Positions 11,360-24,448 of a DNA stretch of 64,000 bases are shown piece by piece. The DNA comes from Magnolia sinica. Its lineage: Eukaryota; Streptophyta; Magnoliopsida; Magnoliales; Magnoliaceae. Where the stretch lies: contig NC_080591.1 in assembly GCF_029962835.1 (NCBI RefSeq), positions 39,873,501 through 39,937,500 of the forward strand. The letters run 5' to 3'. Each line of letters opens with the position of its first letter. The first letter of the stretch is position 1. The notes beneath the pieces were generated by a model, which was not told where the DNA came from, did no database searches, and worked only from the letters and a program-made list of their open reading frames with translations. The position numbers and the translations under genes were made by a program.

Positions 11360-13225
11360 ATGCCAGTCCCCAAAAAAAAGGTCAATGTAAATACTGGGTG
11401 GTACACCGAACCAGGACAGGATCAATCATGGTCCACAATGCCATCTTGTTCGGGATCCCATGGTGACACAAAAAAATCAGAAAACCTTAAAAAAACATCA
11501 TATATTTCAAAAAGTACAAAAACATCAAATATTCTTCAAAATCACAAAACATCGAAAAATTCTCAAAATACAAAAACAATAGAAAATTTTTCAAAAATCA
11601 CCATGCCAAACACTTCACACACAGTTTCAGAGTTCAAGGTCGACTCCTATGACTTCGATCTAGAGTTGGACTTCGAGCTCATGGGTTTGGATGAAGCCCT
11701 AGATGAGGGAAATGATGATATAGCTCTCGAACTTGAGGACTCTCTCGAAAAGTTCAAAATAAAGGCCAATGTTGTGGCAAACGACTTCGAAATTGTTAAC
11801 TTAAGATCACCAGAACTCCCCAAAGAGGTACGCATCGGTAGATCATTGTCTCCGGAGTACAAACAGAGGATGATGAAATTTCTGAGGCCGAGGTTGTCCA
11901 AATTTTCTTTCTCGTACAAGGACATGTCAGGGCTCGATGAAGATTTGGTAGTACACCATCTACCAACAAAGCCAGATATGAAGCCTATCAAGCAAAAGTT
12001 GCGAAGAATGAAGCCGGAATGGGCCCTGAAAATCCATGATGAAGTCATCAAGCAATACAACGTGGGATTCCTGGTAGTCTCCAACTACCCAGAATGGCTT
12101 GCAAATATCGTACCAGTTCCAAAAAAGGATGGCAAAGTCAGAATGTGTATCAACTTTAGGGACCTCAACAAAGCAAGCCCAAAAGATGACTTCCCTCTTC
12201 CTCATATCGATACACTGGTGGATAATACTGTAGGACACAAGATCTTCTCCTTCATGGATGGTTTCTCAAGTTACAATCAGATCAAGATAGCCATCAAAGA
12301 TCAAGAAGAGACTTCCTTCATCACACCATGGGGAACTTTCTGCTATCAAGTTATACCTTTTGGGGTGAAGAACGCAAGAGCTACGTATCAGCGAGCCATG
12401 ACTGCCTTGTTCCATGACATGATAAACAAGGAAATGGAAGTCTATGTAGACGATATGATAATCAAATCTCGCTCAATTAAAGGACATTTCAAAGACCTTA
12501 AGAAGCTCTTCAACAGGCTAGAAAGGTTTAAGCTTCGCCTCAACCCGTAAAAATGTGTCTTTGGTGCAACCGGAGGCAAGCTGTTAGGCTTCATCGTCAG
12601 TGAAGATGGTATCCAGGTGGATGAGACCAAGACTAAGGCAATCATCGAAATGCCGCCGCCCAAGACTGAAAAGGAAATTCGGGGTTTCCTTGGACGGATC
12701 CAGTATATCAACCGGTTCATCGCCCAGCTCACTCCCATCTATGAATCCATATTCAGGCTTCTCAGGAAGAACTCACCAAAGGAATGGAATGATGATTGCT
12801 AAGCAGCCTTTGACAGGATCAAGAAGTATCTGCTAAAACCACTGGTGCTCATGCCACCTAATCCGGGTAGGCCACTACTACTATATATCTCTGTCGCAAC
12901 AGAAGCAATCGGATGCGTCCTCGGCCAACATGATGACACAGGAAGAAAGGAGCAAGCGATCTACTACCTAATTCGACGATTCACAAGCTACGAAGCCAAG
13001 TACTCCAATTTACAGAAAACGGGCCTTGCCCTAGTTTGGGCAACACAACGGCTACGACAATACATGATCGCTCACTCAATCCTACTGCTCGCTCGCATGG
13101 ACCCATTGAAGTACTTGTTTGAAAAATCGGCACTAACGGGCAGGATCGTGAAATGGCAACTACTGCTTTTCGAGTTCAACATCACCTATGTACTCAGAAG
13201 GCAATCAAAGGGCGAGCACTAGCTG
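11360..13225 (+). pseudogene. Element A reverse transcriptase and first RNase H
   Basis: Copies element RNA into DNA. RT blocks seen: LPTKPDMKPIKQKLRRMKPE, VPVPKKDGKVRMCINFRDLN, FMDGFSSYNQI, and the catalytic YVDD at 12443-12454, all intact. The connection and RNase H follow (GFLGRIQYINRFI, AIYYLIRRFTSYEAKYS, LVWATQRLRQYM). The segment 11360-12550 is open, then TAA (12548-12550) and TAA near 12800 interrupt it. A one-base indel near 13190-13200 moves the frame into that of the second RNase H. Confidence 0.85.
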
Positions 13226-13374
13226 ATCACCTAACAGCACACTCACTGCCTGATTACCAACCACTGAAGATATTCTTCCCTGATGAGGATATCCTTCTGA
13301 TTGAGGGAGAGGAAGATAGAAATGCGGGGGAGTGGACACTCGTCTTCAGCGGGGCTGTAAATTCAAAAGGAAGT
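13226..13374 (+). pseudogene. Element A second (archaeal-type) RNase H, 5' part
   Basis: The sequence after the tether (ALADHLTAHS, WTLVFSGAVNSKGS) starts the additional RNase H that marks the Tat lineage. The usual start of the fold is FDGA. Here the codon is AGC, giving FSGA, so the first catalytic Asp appears lost. The domain is cut at 13374 by element E and continues at 23903 in the same frame. Confidence 0.7.
13370..13374. repeat. Target-site duplication of E, left copy (GAAGT)
   Basis: GAAGT is also at 23898-23902, directly outside the right end of E. Confidence 0.85.
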
Positions 13375-16300
13375 TGTAACGCTCCGAATTTTCAGGACCC
13401 GAGTATATGACCCGTGTCCCAAAAGCCTGAGTGTTAACTTTAAAGGATGGTCAAATTCGAGTGTATATTTTTTTAAACTATCAGAGTAGGCAGATGAGCA
13501 TAGTGTGGACAAATCGACATAAAGGGAAATTTCATTATCATTCAAATTTACAAGAAGCTGCCCATAATGACTTATACAAACCAATGTCTTTGAATTTAAC
13601 AAGTACAAGATTTACAAGAATTTAATACATGAAGAATAGCAAAAGCATATAAATATAAGCTGCAAGATCAAGCAGCTCCTCCAGGTAAATACAGCTATGC
13701 ATCCCTGGCGATTGTACCCTATTTCTCATTAAGTCTGAACAAGCATATTACTTAAGCTACCTGTATTACCTATACGGTTGTATATTTGATGGATGAGTGG
13801 CCAACTCAGTGTGAATTCTCCTCAAGATTACACACTGCCGCATTAGGTAAGATAAAGTATAAAACATCCAGACAATCAAAACAGAGTAAATGCAGTCTTA
13901 TTAGATGCATGGATGTATGAATGCAATCATAGACCCGGGAAAAACATCTAGACGGTCTGTGCCCCGGAAAAAACATCTGGATAGGCATTGGGGTCGTCAC
14001 CCAAGGATGTGACTGGTCATTAGTGCAACACTCGGCGTAATTGCATGGGCATGAAGATCCAAGTCATCATCATAAATAGAATAGCTGGTCATAAGCGAAA
14101 CATTCAGCGTAATCGCAGGGCAGAGTGATCCAAGCCATCGTAATATGTCATGCATGCATGATTAGCCAAGTCATTATTAGTCCATTTACAACCAGCAGAT
14201 TTAAATAAGCTCAAAGGTCACTAAGGGGAGCACATGGCTCAACGTAGGCCAACAGCTTGGGCATAATGTCCCATTACCACCATCCCGGGCCATGAGGCTA
14301 CCATCTTAGGATGTTTAATGGAAACCCATCAACTAGTGGCCAATCATATTACAGTATATGGGGCTTACCATCGTATGGTTGCACGGTATAAAACATTGAA
14401 CCCATGTAGGAAAAATACCAAAACAAAGCCACATAGGGTGATATCAAACAAGCCACATAGGGCAATTTTCAAAATAGGCCTCATAGGGCGAGTATCAAAA
14501 CCATGCGATAAAAGACCATCCTTAAAAACCATTGGACACAACAACCCTGGGTAGTAGGCCCTCATACATGATCCATTTAGACAATCACTCAATAACCAAT
14601 AAGCCGAAGGTCCATTTTAATCACAACCAGTCGGGTTACATCCCAAGTATGGGTGTACATTTATAGGTGGGGGTTTTCCACTAATGTACCAATTCAAAGT
14701 CCATAAGCAATACACAAATAATGAACAAATATATAGGATGAACATTAAGCATGTAATATAGAAATTCAATTTTAACAATTAACACATGTGCTTATAGAAT
14801 GGAGATATCAATTATAAATTGAAATAAAAACTATAACTTAAGCTAATGGGAAAATGGAAAGCTCAAGGGGAAGAATCATCAACTTATACTTTGGATCCCC
14901 TTTTAGTGTCACTAAGTGCTTGCGCCCTTAGAATTATATCCTACCACAAATCATGAACTTGTATAATTAGGTCCAAGTTCTAATCACTACCTAGGGTTTG
15001 GATTTCTTTTAGGGTTTTAATGTGGAATTAGGGCTTCATCCTGGGGTTTTAGCTCTAAGAGTCGAACTAGGGTGTAGGTGTAGCTTAAACACAATGTAAT
15101 AATATGGTTAGTTACAGTTTTAACATTAATGACATGACTAATATTTGTGACCATGGTAATACTAAGTATTACAATGTAACAGTATAATTTATTTTTAATG
15201 ATAATATTCTTAGGCGATGGATACTACACTAATATCGTTAATGGTAACTTGCTTATAAACTAGCATTAGCGCAAATAGTGTGTTGATGTAGAGCTAGGTT
15301 TCCATCCTAGAGTTTAGCCTTAGACTTCAACTTTAGGATTTTAATCCTAAATTATTAATAATATTTTTATCATTATTATTGTACAATGGATTGAGTAATA
15401 TTCCTATTAGGAGTATTAATCTATCAGCATTAATAATGATAGTTCGTAGATCCACATTTCGATGTACCACTTTATCCAATATTCTTATATTGACCAACCA
15501 TCTTCTAAATAATATGGGTAATAATAATGGAATATTTACCAGTGAAAATATAATAAGGGCTAATACTAATGATTAGATTAACAAGTATTATACTAATCCC
15601 ATAAGGGAAGTCATAAATATTTTCTAATGCTATTATTAATTATTATTATTAATGAATCCAGATATTAGGATCTATCATGATTTATGACACTCTACAATTA
15701 GGCCCAAAGCTCAACTTACTATTTACATTTTAAGTATAGGTCTAGGGTTTAGATTAATTAAGTCTAGGATAAGTTATAGGATTTAATATGCCAATTGATG
15801 TATGATTATTCACTATACTAATGATATTAATCATCGCAAAAATGCCATTGATACTTATGATCCTTATTAGCCATCATGACAACTTTAATCCTTATGATGA
15901 TATTATGAAATACTAATAATGGTAACGTTGAAAGTACTAAATGAAATACTACTATTTATCGATTACAACTTTGTTTGTAATAAATAGTTTTAGCATAGGT
16001 TGTCCATCATTGGTTAATCATATCTAAGGTTAACAAATCTTAATAATAAGAGTGTATCAATTATATTAATACAATGAGAAATGTCTAGTCTAGAAGGAAA
16101 ATATTGACTCATCGAGTCGACTCAGTCGATTTGGACTCGGTTGGAAACGTTACCTAACGACGATGCCTAGCACTGTGCTTGGGATTGAGAGCCCCAACGT
16201 AGTTGATCTGCTGACTGAGTACGGTCCTCGATTGGCATGGGATTCGGTTAGCCCTGACTCAATGAGCTGACTCGGTTTGAAACTGAGTTGACTCAATCTC

Positions 16301-18489
16301 CCTCATTTCTCCTTCTTTCTTCCTTTCTTTTCTTCCTTTCCCTCTTTTTTTCTCTTTATTTTTCCTCTACCTCTTTCTTCTCTGTTACAACTGGAAAAAC
16401 TTCAGCAAGGCGGCTGGCGAGACCCAACGTAGGTGAGTCAAGTTGACTCGCCAGTTACACAACCCACTCTCTCACCTTTTCTTCTTCTCTCCCTAACTCT
16501 CTCCTCTTCTTTCACCATTTTCCATAAGCTGGAAATCAGAAACATCCGGACTGGGCCAGATGCAAGACTCAGCTCGAGTCAAGCTAGTGCAGCAGCTTGG
16601 TGATGGTGCAGCCGCACCCATTCTTTCCCCATTTTTTTCTTCTTCTTTCTCTGCTCCTTCTCTTTCATCGACTTCTCCTTTTCCTTCCTCCTCCTGGACG
16701 TGCAAAGGACCAGTGGTGCCTGGACTGAATCAGTCCCGTGTGTGACTCGATCTGGACTCGGTCCAGATTCGGCCCGGCTTGAGTTGGTCACGGTGGTGGG
16801 GTGCAACAGCCGCACCACCCTCCTCCTTCTTTCTTCTCCATTCTACTTCCTTCTTCTTATTACCTCTGCCTTTCTCTTCCATCACCATCACCAGCCGGTG
16901 AGGGCCTGAAAACGGTATCCTGAACTGCGTCTGACTCAGTTTGGAATGGCGGAGAAGTTGGCTACCATTAATGGTGTCTTTGAACAAGAGGCTTCTGCCT
17001 CCGATCTATTCCTTCCAGACGATCCTAATGGACCCTAGGAAGCTTGCAGATAAGCTTCATCAAAGCTTGGAGGAGTTTAGACCGGTGGGTTTGGATGAAG
17101 AAGGGAACGACCGGTTTTCCTATCCGAAGCAAGAACGTGAGAGAGGTCTGTTTGCCACATGATCCACTCACCTTATATCCTGCCCTACATGCACTTAGGG
17201 CCGTCGGATCGTCAATGGGCGTCGCAGATTTATCCTAGTATAAACTGCCTCCCAAACAGTGGGTGGGAGCCAAAACCATCCCTGGTTTTGCAAGGAATGC
17301 CCTAAGCAAATGGATGGCTGAGATTTTCCCAGACAAATGGTCGGGATACGCTGAATAAAAGGGCCGGGATTGGAGAGGGGAGAGAGCACACGGATTGCCC
17401 TTGCGGCAAGGAGGACAATTGCCATTTTTGTAAATATGATTTTGTAGGGCCATTTTGTAATGAGGTTTGTGTGTCCATACATGCATGAAAGTCTGATGTG
17501 AAACTTGGGTTTTGGTCTCACGCGCGTCCTCTGTCAGATGGACAGTTTGGATCATCATGGTGGGGACTATATGGTGGGCCGTGATCAGAAATTAGGGATG
17601 CCTATGCGTCCACTATTGAAACCGAAGGGAGAGAGAGTTTCTCCTTTGAGAAAGCTCGGTCAAGGCAGTTTTGACTGCCTTTGCAGGTACGGTGCACAGC
17701 GAGTGCATCCACTATGGTGCACATGCAATGCAGGTGTGGGGTCCATCGTGATGATTGTGGAAAATCTACTCTGTCCATTCCATTTAGGAGTCCCGAGGCA
17801 GGGCCCGGGATCAAAGATCAGGCCAATGAATGTCCAGGTGGGGCCCACAATTTGATTTGTAGTCCTAATGGTGGTTTCCCGTCAATCTAGTGGTCGGATG
17901 ATTCCGAAATTAGACGTCAACAATTAAAATGTCCTAATGGTCCATTTGTAAAGCTTTCATCACATATTACTAACTAATACTAATGTTAATATAGATTTCA
18001 TTACTTTTGTATATTACTCATAATTAAAATAATTAAAATCTCATACACATATATACATATAATTTCTAATATTAACATGCTACTATTTACATGCTATTAA
18101 TCACGTATTTATTAATATATAATTCCCAATATACAATATCCTATTACACATGTATGGATTGAAAATTGTACAATATCTCTTTTAAAATCTCATTATTAAA
18201 TAATATACCATCTTATTAAAATATCTCATAGTTTTTGTATGAAATATTTAATACTACGTTGATATTTATAATTCAATTATACTCCGTAAAATTATTATCC
18301 ATCATGCTTAGTTAATATAATATTATTTTCATAATACTTTATGTACATTAAATATATAGGTGCGGACTGTTTTTCAATGGTCAGATTTAAAATAGGATGA
18401 ACGTAAGTGTTTACTTAGGCCTGGCTTGTATTTATGCTAAGCTTGGTTATATGATAACACTCGAGTACTGGAAAGTATGGGGTGTTACA
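13375..18489 (-). repeat. Left (3') LTR of element E, 5115 bp
   Basis: Begins TGTAACGCTCCGAATTTTC and ends GGGGTGTTACA on the plus strand. It matches the right LTR but has three extra segments: about 14822-14870, about 15067-15932 and about 17862-18239. It contains CT-rich tracts, a GAGTCGACTC cluster (16098-16290), and many short chance frames on both strands. Confidence 0.85.
16098..16290 (-). promoter_or_regulatory. GAGTCGACTC-type palindrome cluster, left LTR of E
   Basis: GAGTCGACTCAGTCGA, GACTCGGTT, CTGACTGAGT, TGACTCGG and GAGTTGACTCAA lie within about 200 bp. More copies are near 16432-16452. The right LTR has the same cluster at about 21895-22090. Confidence 0.6.
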
Positions 18490-20086
18490 ATCTACCCGCC
18501 TTAAAGAAGAATCTCATCCCCGAGGTTCAATGATTCTACTATGATTAGGGACGATGATAGTATTTGTGGTGATTTTAAACACTCCTTATTTTCTCATATG
18601 TACTAACGTATACCACCAGGCGTCCAAAACTGAGGTCATTATAGTCTACCCCCCCTAAAGAAAAATGAATAAAGTCCTACTCCAATATTTAATAATGTAC
18701 GTATCTGTTACTAATACTATAAGGGGTTCAATCATCCTAAAGATGCACCCTACAAAGTCCTAACAAGCTTTATTTAAATTCCTCACGACCTCAGTTTCTC
18801 GTCTAGCAGATCAACTGAGGCGTCTAAGTCCCACTTCAAGCTTTGGAATCATTCTAAACCTAATGACTTGTTCTAATGCTTATCAATGCTGAAATTTTCT
18901 ATATTTATTTCGTACATTGCTCTTGATTTTCCTTTTCCCTTAATGATAGTTCCCCACTATCTAAGGTGTGACACAATCTTCTGGTTTTCAGTGTTCGAGC
19001 TATAACATATAGATAGTCGTAGTGGGTTTGAGCCCGATACCTCGATCCTTTGCCTACGTAGAACAAAGGATTACTAGCATCAATTCATAATCCTATTAAA
19101 TCTCGATCATTTGCTTGATCAGGGCATTGAGATCATTGAGACTTGCTAAGATTTAGAATTTAGGTCAAACAGCGTACTCATCGCATAAACATGATTCCAT
19201 CAATCCGTGACCCCGATTACTCTAAGCTCATGGGAAATATCATTTGACCATCTATTTTCATAACGAACAAGACTATGTGGCCCATTAGGCTTCCAATGCG
19301 CACTCTGATTATCTAAGTGCTACTTGGAAGTTTCAAGACAAGGATTTTTACATGGAACCTAGGTTTAAAGGTTGCCAAGTTCATTTAAGATTTCTAACCT
19401 AATTTCAATATGCTTAGCCTATGGTTGAAATTTTCTTACCTAGACTCTTATACCTCACTTCTAATTAATCCTAAGTGCTGAAATTTATAAAAGTCATCAT
19501 TTCTATCTAATGAGATGCATTAGGGAAATCAAATTGCGATTCTTAGTACGATTCTCTTATATTCATGAAGTTCCTGTGTTTGTACAACACGGTGGGTAAG
19601 GATCTTACGACGATGACTAAGTCTACTTCATATGTTGAATGTATGACAATGTTACTTCTAATTAATGAGGTTTTAGGAAAATTCAGATCCTAGATGCCTA
19701 GAAATTTTTTCTTTGGAAGTCAAATACAGGAAACGTTCTTGTGTAGCCTTGTGTACATTATGGTGAGTACTTAGGAACCTAAGTTCATTTCTAGGTCCTA
19801 CGACCATCCAAACAATTCCACAGGGAGCGTAGAACCTCAAGTTTCTATGTTCTCAATTTCTCCTAGCTACAAGGGGATTTCTTATAAGTTCAAATAGTTG
19901 TTCTAATAATTTCTAAGGGGACCTAAGATTTTGTGCCTCTATATTCTCAATGATCCTCCTAAGTCTAAGGGAATTCCACCTAAGTCCAAATTTCTAGTTT
20001 CAAACATCCTAACTTGAGACATTTAAGGTTTGTATAAGACCATTTCCTAAGGCCAAGTTTGTCCAAACTATGCTCTAATACCAACT
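18490..20086 (-). other. Interior of element E, non-coding
   Basis: No open frame of note on either strand. On the minus strand it starts with the primer site and ends with a vestige of chromovirus pol 3' end and the polypurine-like tract at 18490-18510. Nothing recognisable lies in between. Confidence 0.7.
20070..20086 (-). other. Primer-binding site of element E (initiator Met tRNA type)
   Basis: The minus strand reads TTGGTATTAGAGC directly after the right LTR, one base from the consensus TGGTATCAGAGC. This sets the orientation of E. Confidence 0.75.
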
Positions 20087-23000
20087 TGTAACGCGCCGAC
20101 TTTTCAGGACCCGAGTATATGACCCGTGTCCCAAAAGCCCGAGTGTTAACTTTAAAGGACAGTCAAATTCAATTGTACATTTTTTTAAACTATCAGAGTA
20201 GGCAGATGAGTGTAGTGTGGACAAATTGACATAAAAGGAAATTTTATTATCATTCAAATTTACAAGAAGCTGCCCATAATGACTTATACAAACCAATGTC
20301 TCTGAATTTAACAAATATAAGATTTACAAGAATTTAATACATGAAGAATAACAAAAGCATAAAAATATAAGCTACAAGATCACACAGCTCCTCCAGGTAA
20401 ATACAGCCATGCATCCCTGGCGATCGTACCCTACTCCTCATCAAGTCTGAACAAGCATATTACTTAAGCTACCTATATTTCCTGTACGGTTGTATATTTG
20501 ATGGATGAGTGGCCAACTCAGTGTGAATTCCCCTCAAGATTACACACTGCCGCATTAGGTAAGAAATAGTATAAAACATCCAAACAACCAGAACAGAGTA
20601 AATGCAGTCTTATTAGATGCATGGATGTCTGAATGCAATCATGGACCTAGGAAAAACATCCAGACAGTCTGTGCCCCGGGAAAAACATCCGGATGGGCAT
20701 TGGGGTCGTCACTCAAGGATGTGACTGGTCATCAGTGCAACACTCGGCGTAATCACATGGGCATGAAGATCCAAGTCATCATCATTAATCGAATAGCTGG
20801 TCATAAGCAAAACATTCAGCGTAATCGCAGGGCAAAGTGATCCAAGCCCTCGTAATATGTCATGCATGCATGATTAGCCAAGTTATTATTAGTCCATTTA
20901 CAACCAGCCAATTTAGATAAGCTCAAAGGTCACTAAGGGCAACACATATCCCAGCGTAGGCCGACAGCTCAGGCATAGTGTCCCATTACCACCATCCCCA
21001 GCCCATGAGGCTACCATCTTAGGATGTTTAATGGAAACCCATCGACTAGTGGCTAATCATATTATAGTATATGGGGCTTACCATCATATGGTTGCACGGT
21101 ATAAAACATTGAACCCATGTAGGGAAAATACCAAAACAAAGCCACATAGGGCGATATCAAACAAGCCACATAGGGCAATTTTCAAAATAGGCCTCATAGG
21201 GCGAGTATCAAAACCATGCGATAAAAGACCATCCTTAAAAACTATTGGACACAACAACCCTAGGTAGTAGGCCCTTATACATGATCCATTTAGACAATCA
21301 CTCAATAACCACTAAGCCGAAGGTCCATTTTAATCACAACTAGTCGGGTTACATCCCAAGTATGGGTGTACATTTATAGGTGGGGGTTTTCCACTAATGT
21401 ACCAATTCAAAGTCCATAAGCAATACACAAATAATGAACAAATATACAGGATGAACATTAAGCATGTAATATAGAAATTCAATTTTAACAATTAACACAT
21501 GTGCTTATAGAATGGAGATATCAAGGGAAAGAATCATCACCTTATACTTTGGATTGCCTTCTAGTGTCTCTAAGTGCTTGTGCCCTTAAAATTGTATCCT
21601 ACCACAAATCATGAACTTGTATAATTAGGTCCAAGTTCTAATCACTACCTAGGGTTTGGATTTCTTTTAGGGTTTTAATATGGAATTAGGGCTTCATCCT
21701 GGAGTTTTAGCTCTAGGAGTCGAAAGTACTAGATGAAATACTACTATTTATCAATTACAACTTTGTTTGTAATAACTAGTTTTAGCATAGGTTGTCTATC
21801 ATTGGTTAATCATATCTAAGGTTAGCAAATCTTAATAATAAGAGTGTATCAATTATATTAATACAGTGAGAAATGTCTAGTCTAGAAGGAAAATATTGAC
21901 TCATCGAGTCGACTCAGTCGATTTGGACTCGGTTGGAAAGGTTACCTGACGACGATGCCTAGCACTGTGCTCGGGATTGGGACCCCAACGTAGTTGATCT
22001 GCTGACTGAGTATGGTCTCTAACTGGCATGGGATTCAGTCAGCCCTGACTCAGTGAGCTGACTCAGTTTGAAACTAAGTTGACTCAATCTCCCTCATTTC
22101 TCCTTCTTTCTTCCTTTCTTTTCTTCCCTTCCCTCTTTTTTTCTCTTTATTTTTCCTTTACCTCTTTCTTCTCTGTTATAACTGGAAAAACTTCAGCAAG
22201 GTGGCTGGCGAGACCTAACGTAGGTGAGTCGAGTTGACTCGCAAGTTGCATAACCCACTCTCTCACCTTATCTTCTTCTCTCCCTAACTCTCTCCTCTTC
22301 TTTCACCATTTTCCATAAGCTAGAAATCAGAAATGTCTGGACTAGGCCAGACGCAAGACTCAGCTAGAGTCGAACTAGTGTAGTAGCTTGGTGATGGTGC
22401 AGCCGCACCCATTCTTTCCCCATTTTTTCTTCTTCTTTCTCTGCTCCTTCTCTCTCACTGACTTCTCCTTTTCCTTCCTCCTCCTGGACGTGCAAAGGAC
22501 TAGCGGTGCCTAGACTGAATCAGTCCCGCGTGTGACTCAATCTAGACTCGGTCCAAATTCAGCCCGGTTTGAGTTAGTCACGGTGGTGGGGTGCAACAGC
22601 CGCACCACCCTCCTCCATCTTTCTTCTCCATTCTACTTCTTCTTCTTATTACCTCTGCCTTTCTCTTCCATCACCATCACCAGACGGTGAGGGGCTGAAA
22701 ACGGTATCCTGAACTGCGTCTGACTTAGTTTGGAATGGCGGAGAAGATGGCTACCATTAATGGCGTCTTTGAACAAGAGGCTTCTGCCTCCGATCTATTC
22801 CTTCCAAACGGTCCTAATGGACCTTAAGAAGCTTGCAGATAAGCTTCATCAAAGCTTGGAGGAGTTTAGACCAATGGGTTTGGACGAGAAGGGAACGGCC
22901 AGTTTTCCTATCCGAAGTAAGAACGTGAGAGAGGTTCGTTTGCCACATGATCCACTCACCTTATATCCTGCCCTAGATGCTCTCAGGGTCATCGGATCGT

Positions 23001-23897
23001 TAATGGGCGTCCTAGATTTATCCTAGTATAAACTACCTCCCAAACAGTGGGTGGGAACCAAAACCATCCCTGGTTTTGCAAGGAACGCCCTAAGCAAATG
23101 GATGCTGAGATTTTCCCAAACAAACGGTCGTGATACGCTAAATAAAAGGGCTGGGATTGGAGAGGGGAGAGAACACACGGATTGCCCTCGTGGCAAGGAC
23201 GATGGTTGCATTTTTGGAAATATGGTTTTGTAGGGCCATTTTGCAGCGAGGTTTATGTGTCCATACATGCATGAAAGTCTGATGTGAAACTTGGGTTTTG
23301 GTCTCATGCGCGTCCTCTGTCAGATGGACAGTTTGGATCATCAAGGTGGGGACAATATGGTGGGCCGTGATCAGAAATTGGGGATGCCTGTGCGTCCACT
23401 GTTAAAACCAAAGGGAGAGAGAGTTTCTCCTTTGAGAAAACTCGGTCAAGGCAGTTTTGACTGCCTTTGCAGGTACGGTGCACAGCGAGTGCATCCACTA
23501 CGGTGCATATGCGATGCAGGTGTGGGGTCCATCGTGATGATTGTGGAAAATCTACTCCGTCCATTCCATTTAGGAGTCCCCAAGCAGGGCCCGGGATCAA
23601 AGATCAGGCCGATGAATGTCCAGGTGGGGCCCATAATTTGATTTGTATAAAATATTTAATACTACGTTGATATTTATAATTCAATTATACTCCGTAAAAT
23701 TATTATCCATCATGCTTAGTTAATATAATATTATTTTCATAATACTTTATGTACATTAAATATATAGGTGCGGACTGTTTTTCAACGGTCAGATTTAAAC
23801 TAGGATGAACGTAAGTGTTTACTTAGGGCTGGCTTGTATTTATGCTAAGCTTGGTTATACGGTAATACCCAAGTACTGGAAAGTATGGGGTGTTACA
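20087..23897 (-). repeat. Right (5') LTR of element E, 3811 bp
   Basis: Begins TGTAACGCGCCGACTTTTC and ends GGGGTGTTACA on the plus strand. It is homologous to the left LTR over its full length, apart from missing blocks whose edges share short identical words (GTCGAA/GTTGAA; TTTGTA). Confidence 0.85.
21895..22090 (-). promoter_or_regulatory. GAGTCGACTC-type palindrome cluster, right LTR of E
   Basis: Same motif set and spacing as in the left LTR: GAGTCGACTCAGTCGA, GACTCGGTTGG, CTGACTCAGTGAGCTGACTCAG, then GTTGACTCAA. Confidence 0.6.
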
Positions 23898-23902
23898 GAA
23901 GT
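23898..23902. repeat. Target-site duplication of E, right copy (GAAGT)
   Basis: Identical to 13370-13374. Confidence 0.85.
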
Positions 23903-24448
23903 GGAGTAGGCGTCATACTTTACTCTTCCGATGACGTCCCAATTCCTATATCTAGGCGACTGGCATTCCAATGTACTAACAACGTGGATGAATATGAAGC
24001 ATGTATCGCCAATCTAAGAGAAGTCATCGTCCTCAATGTGAAGAAGTTATGAGTCTTCAAAGACTCTCAACTCATCATCAATCAAATAAATGGTGACTAG
24101 AAGACCAAGGATGAAAAGCTAATCCCGTATCATGTCTACCTGGAGAATCTAACTAAGGAATTCGAAGAGATCATATTCTCCTATATGCCCTGAGCCAGGA
24201 ACCAGTTCGCAGACGCTCTAGCTACTCTCGCTTTGATGTTGGAAATCCCGAAAGAAGCTTCTAAATGGGAGCTTACTGTCGAACTCCAGGAGGAGCCCGC
24301 ATTCTACCTACAAATTGACGAAGCTGAAACTCTCTCGAATGATCAGCCATGGTACACAAACATCAAGGAATACCTCGAACATCAGAAATACCCAGAATGA
24401 GCAACACGAGATGATCGTCGCACTATCCAGCAGCTAGCGGCACAGTTC
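23903..24448 (+). pseudogene. Element A second RNase H, 3' part
   Basis: Continues the fold cut at 13374: GVGVILYSSDD, then CTNNVDEYEACIANL with the conserved catalytic Glu, FKDSQLIINQI with the Asp, and ARNQFADALATLA near the end. It is in frame with the 5' part once E and one duplication are taken out. In-frame stops follow in the KKL, NGD, YMP and YPE contexts. It leads directly into integrase. Confidence 0.8.

Larger units (their letters stand above)
13375..23897 (-). mobile_element. Element E: non-autonomous LTR retrotransposon with very long LTRs (LARD-like, Tekay/Del-derived)
   Basis: Two related TG..CA LTRs of 5115 bp (left) and 3811 bp (right) flank a 1597-bp interior without coding capacity. 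The orientation is minus: a tRNA-iMet-type primer site lies on the minus strand beside the right LTR, and a purine-rich tract beside the left one. On the minus strand the interior ends CTCGGGGATGAGATTC..CTTTAAGGCGGGTAGAT. This is the recognisable last stretch of Tekay/Del chromovirus pol, so E seems to be a deletion derivative depending on other elements for enzymes. Flanked by GAAGT. Confidence 0.85.

Noticed and set aside
16493..16987. Overlapping open frames on both strands in the E LTR
   Set aside because: They lie in CT/GA-rich low-complexity LTR sequence, have biased composition, no family motifs, and differ between the two LTR copies.
17195..17890. Frames of 60-116 codons on both strands repeated at 23023-23670
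   Set aside because: They recur only because they are inside the two E LTRs; the frames change between copies and show no domain.
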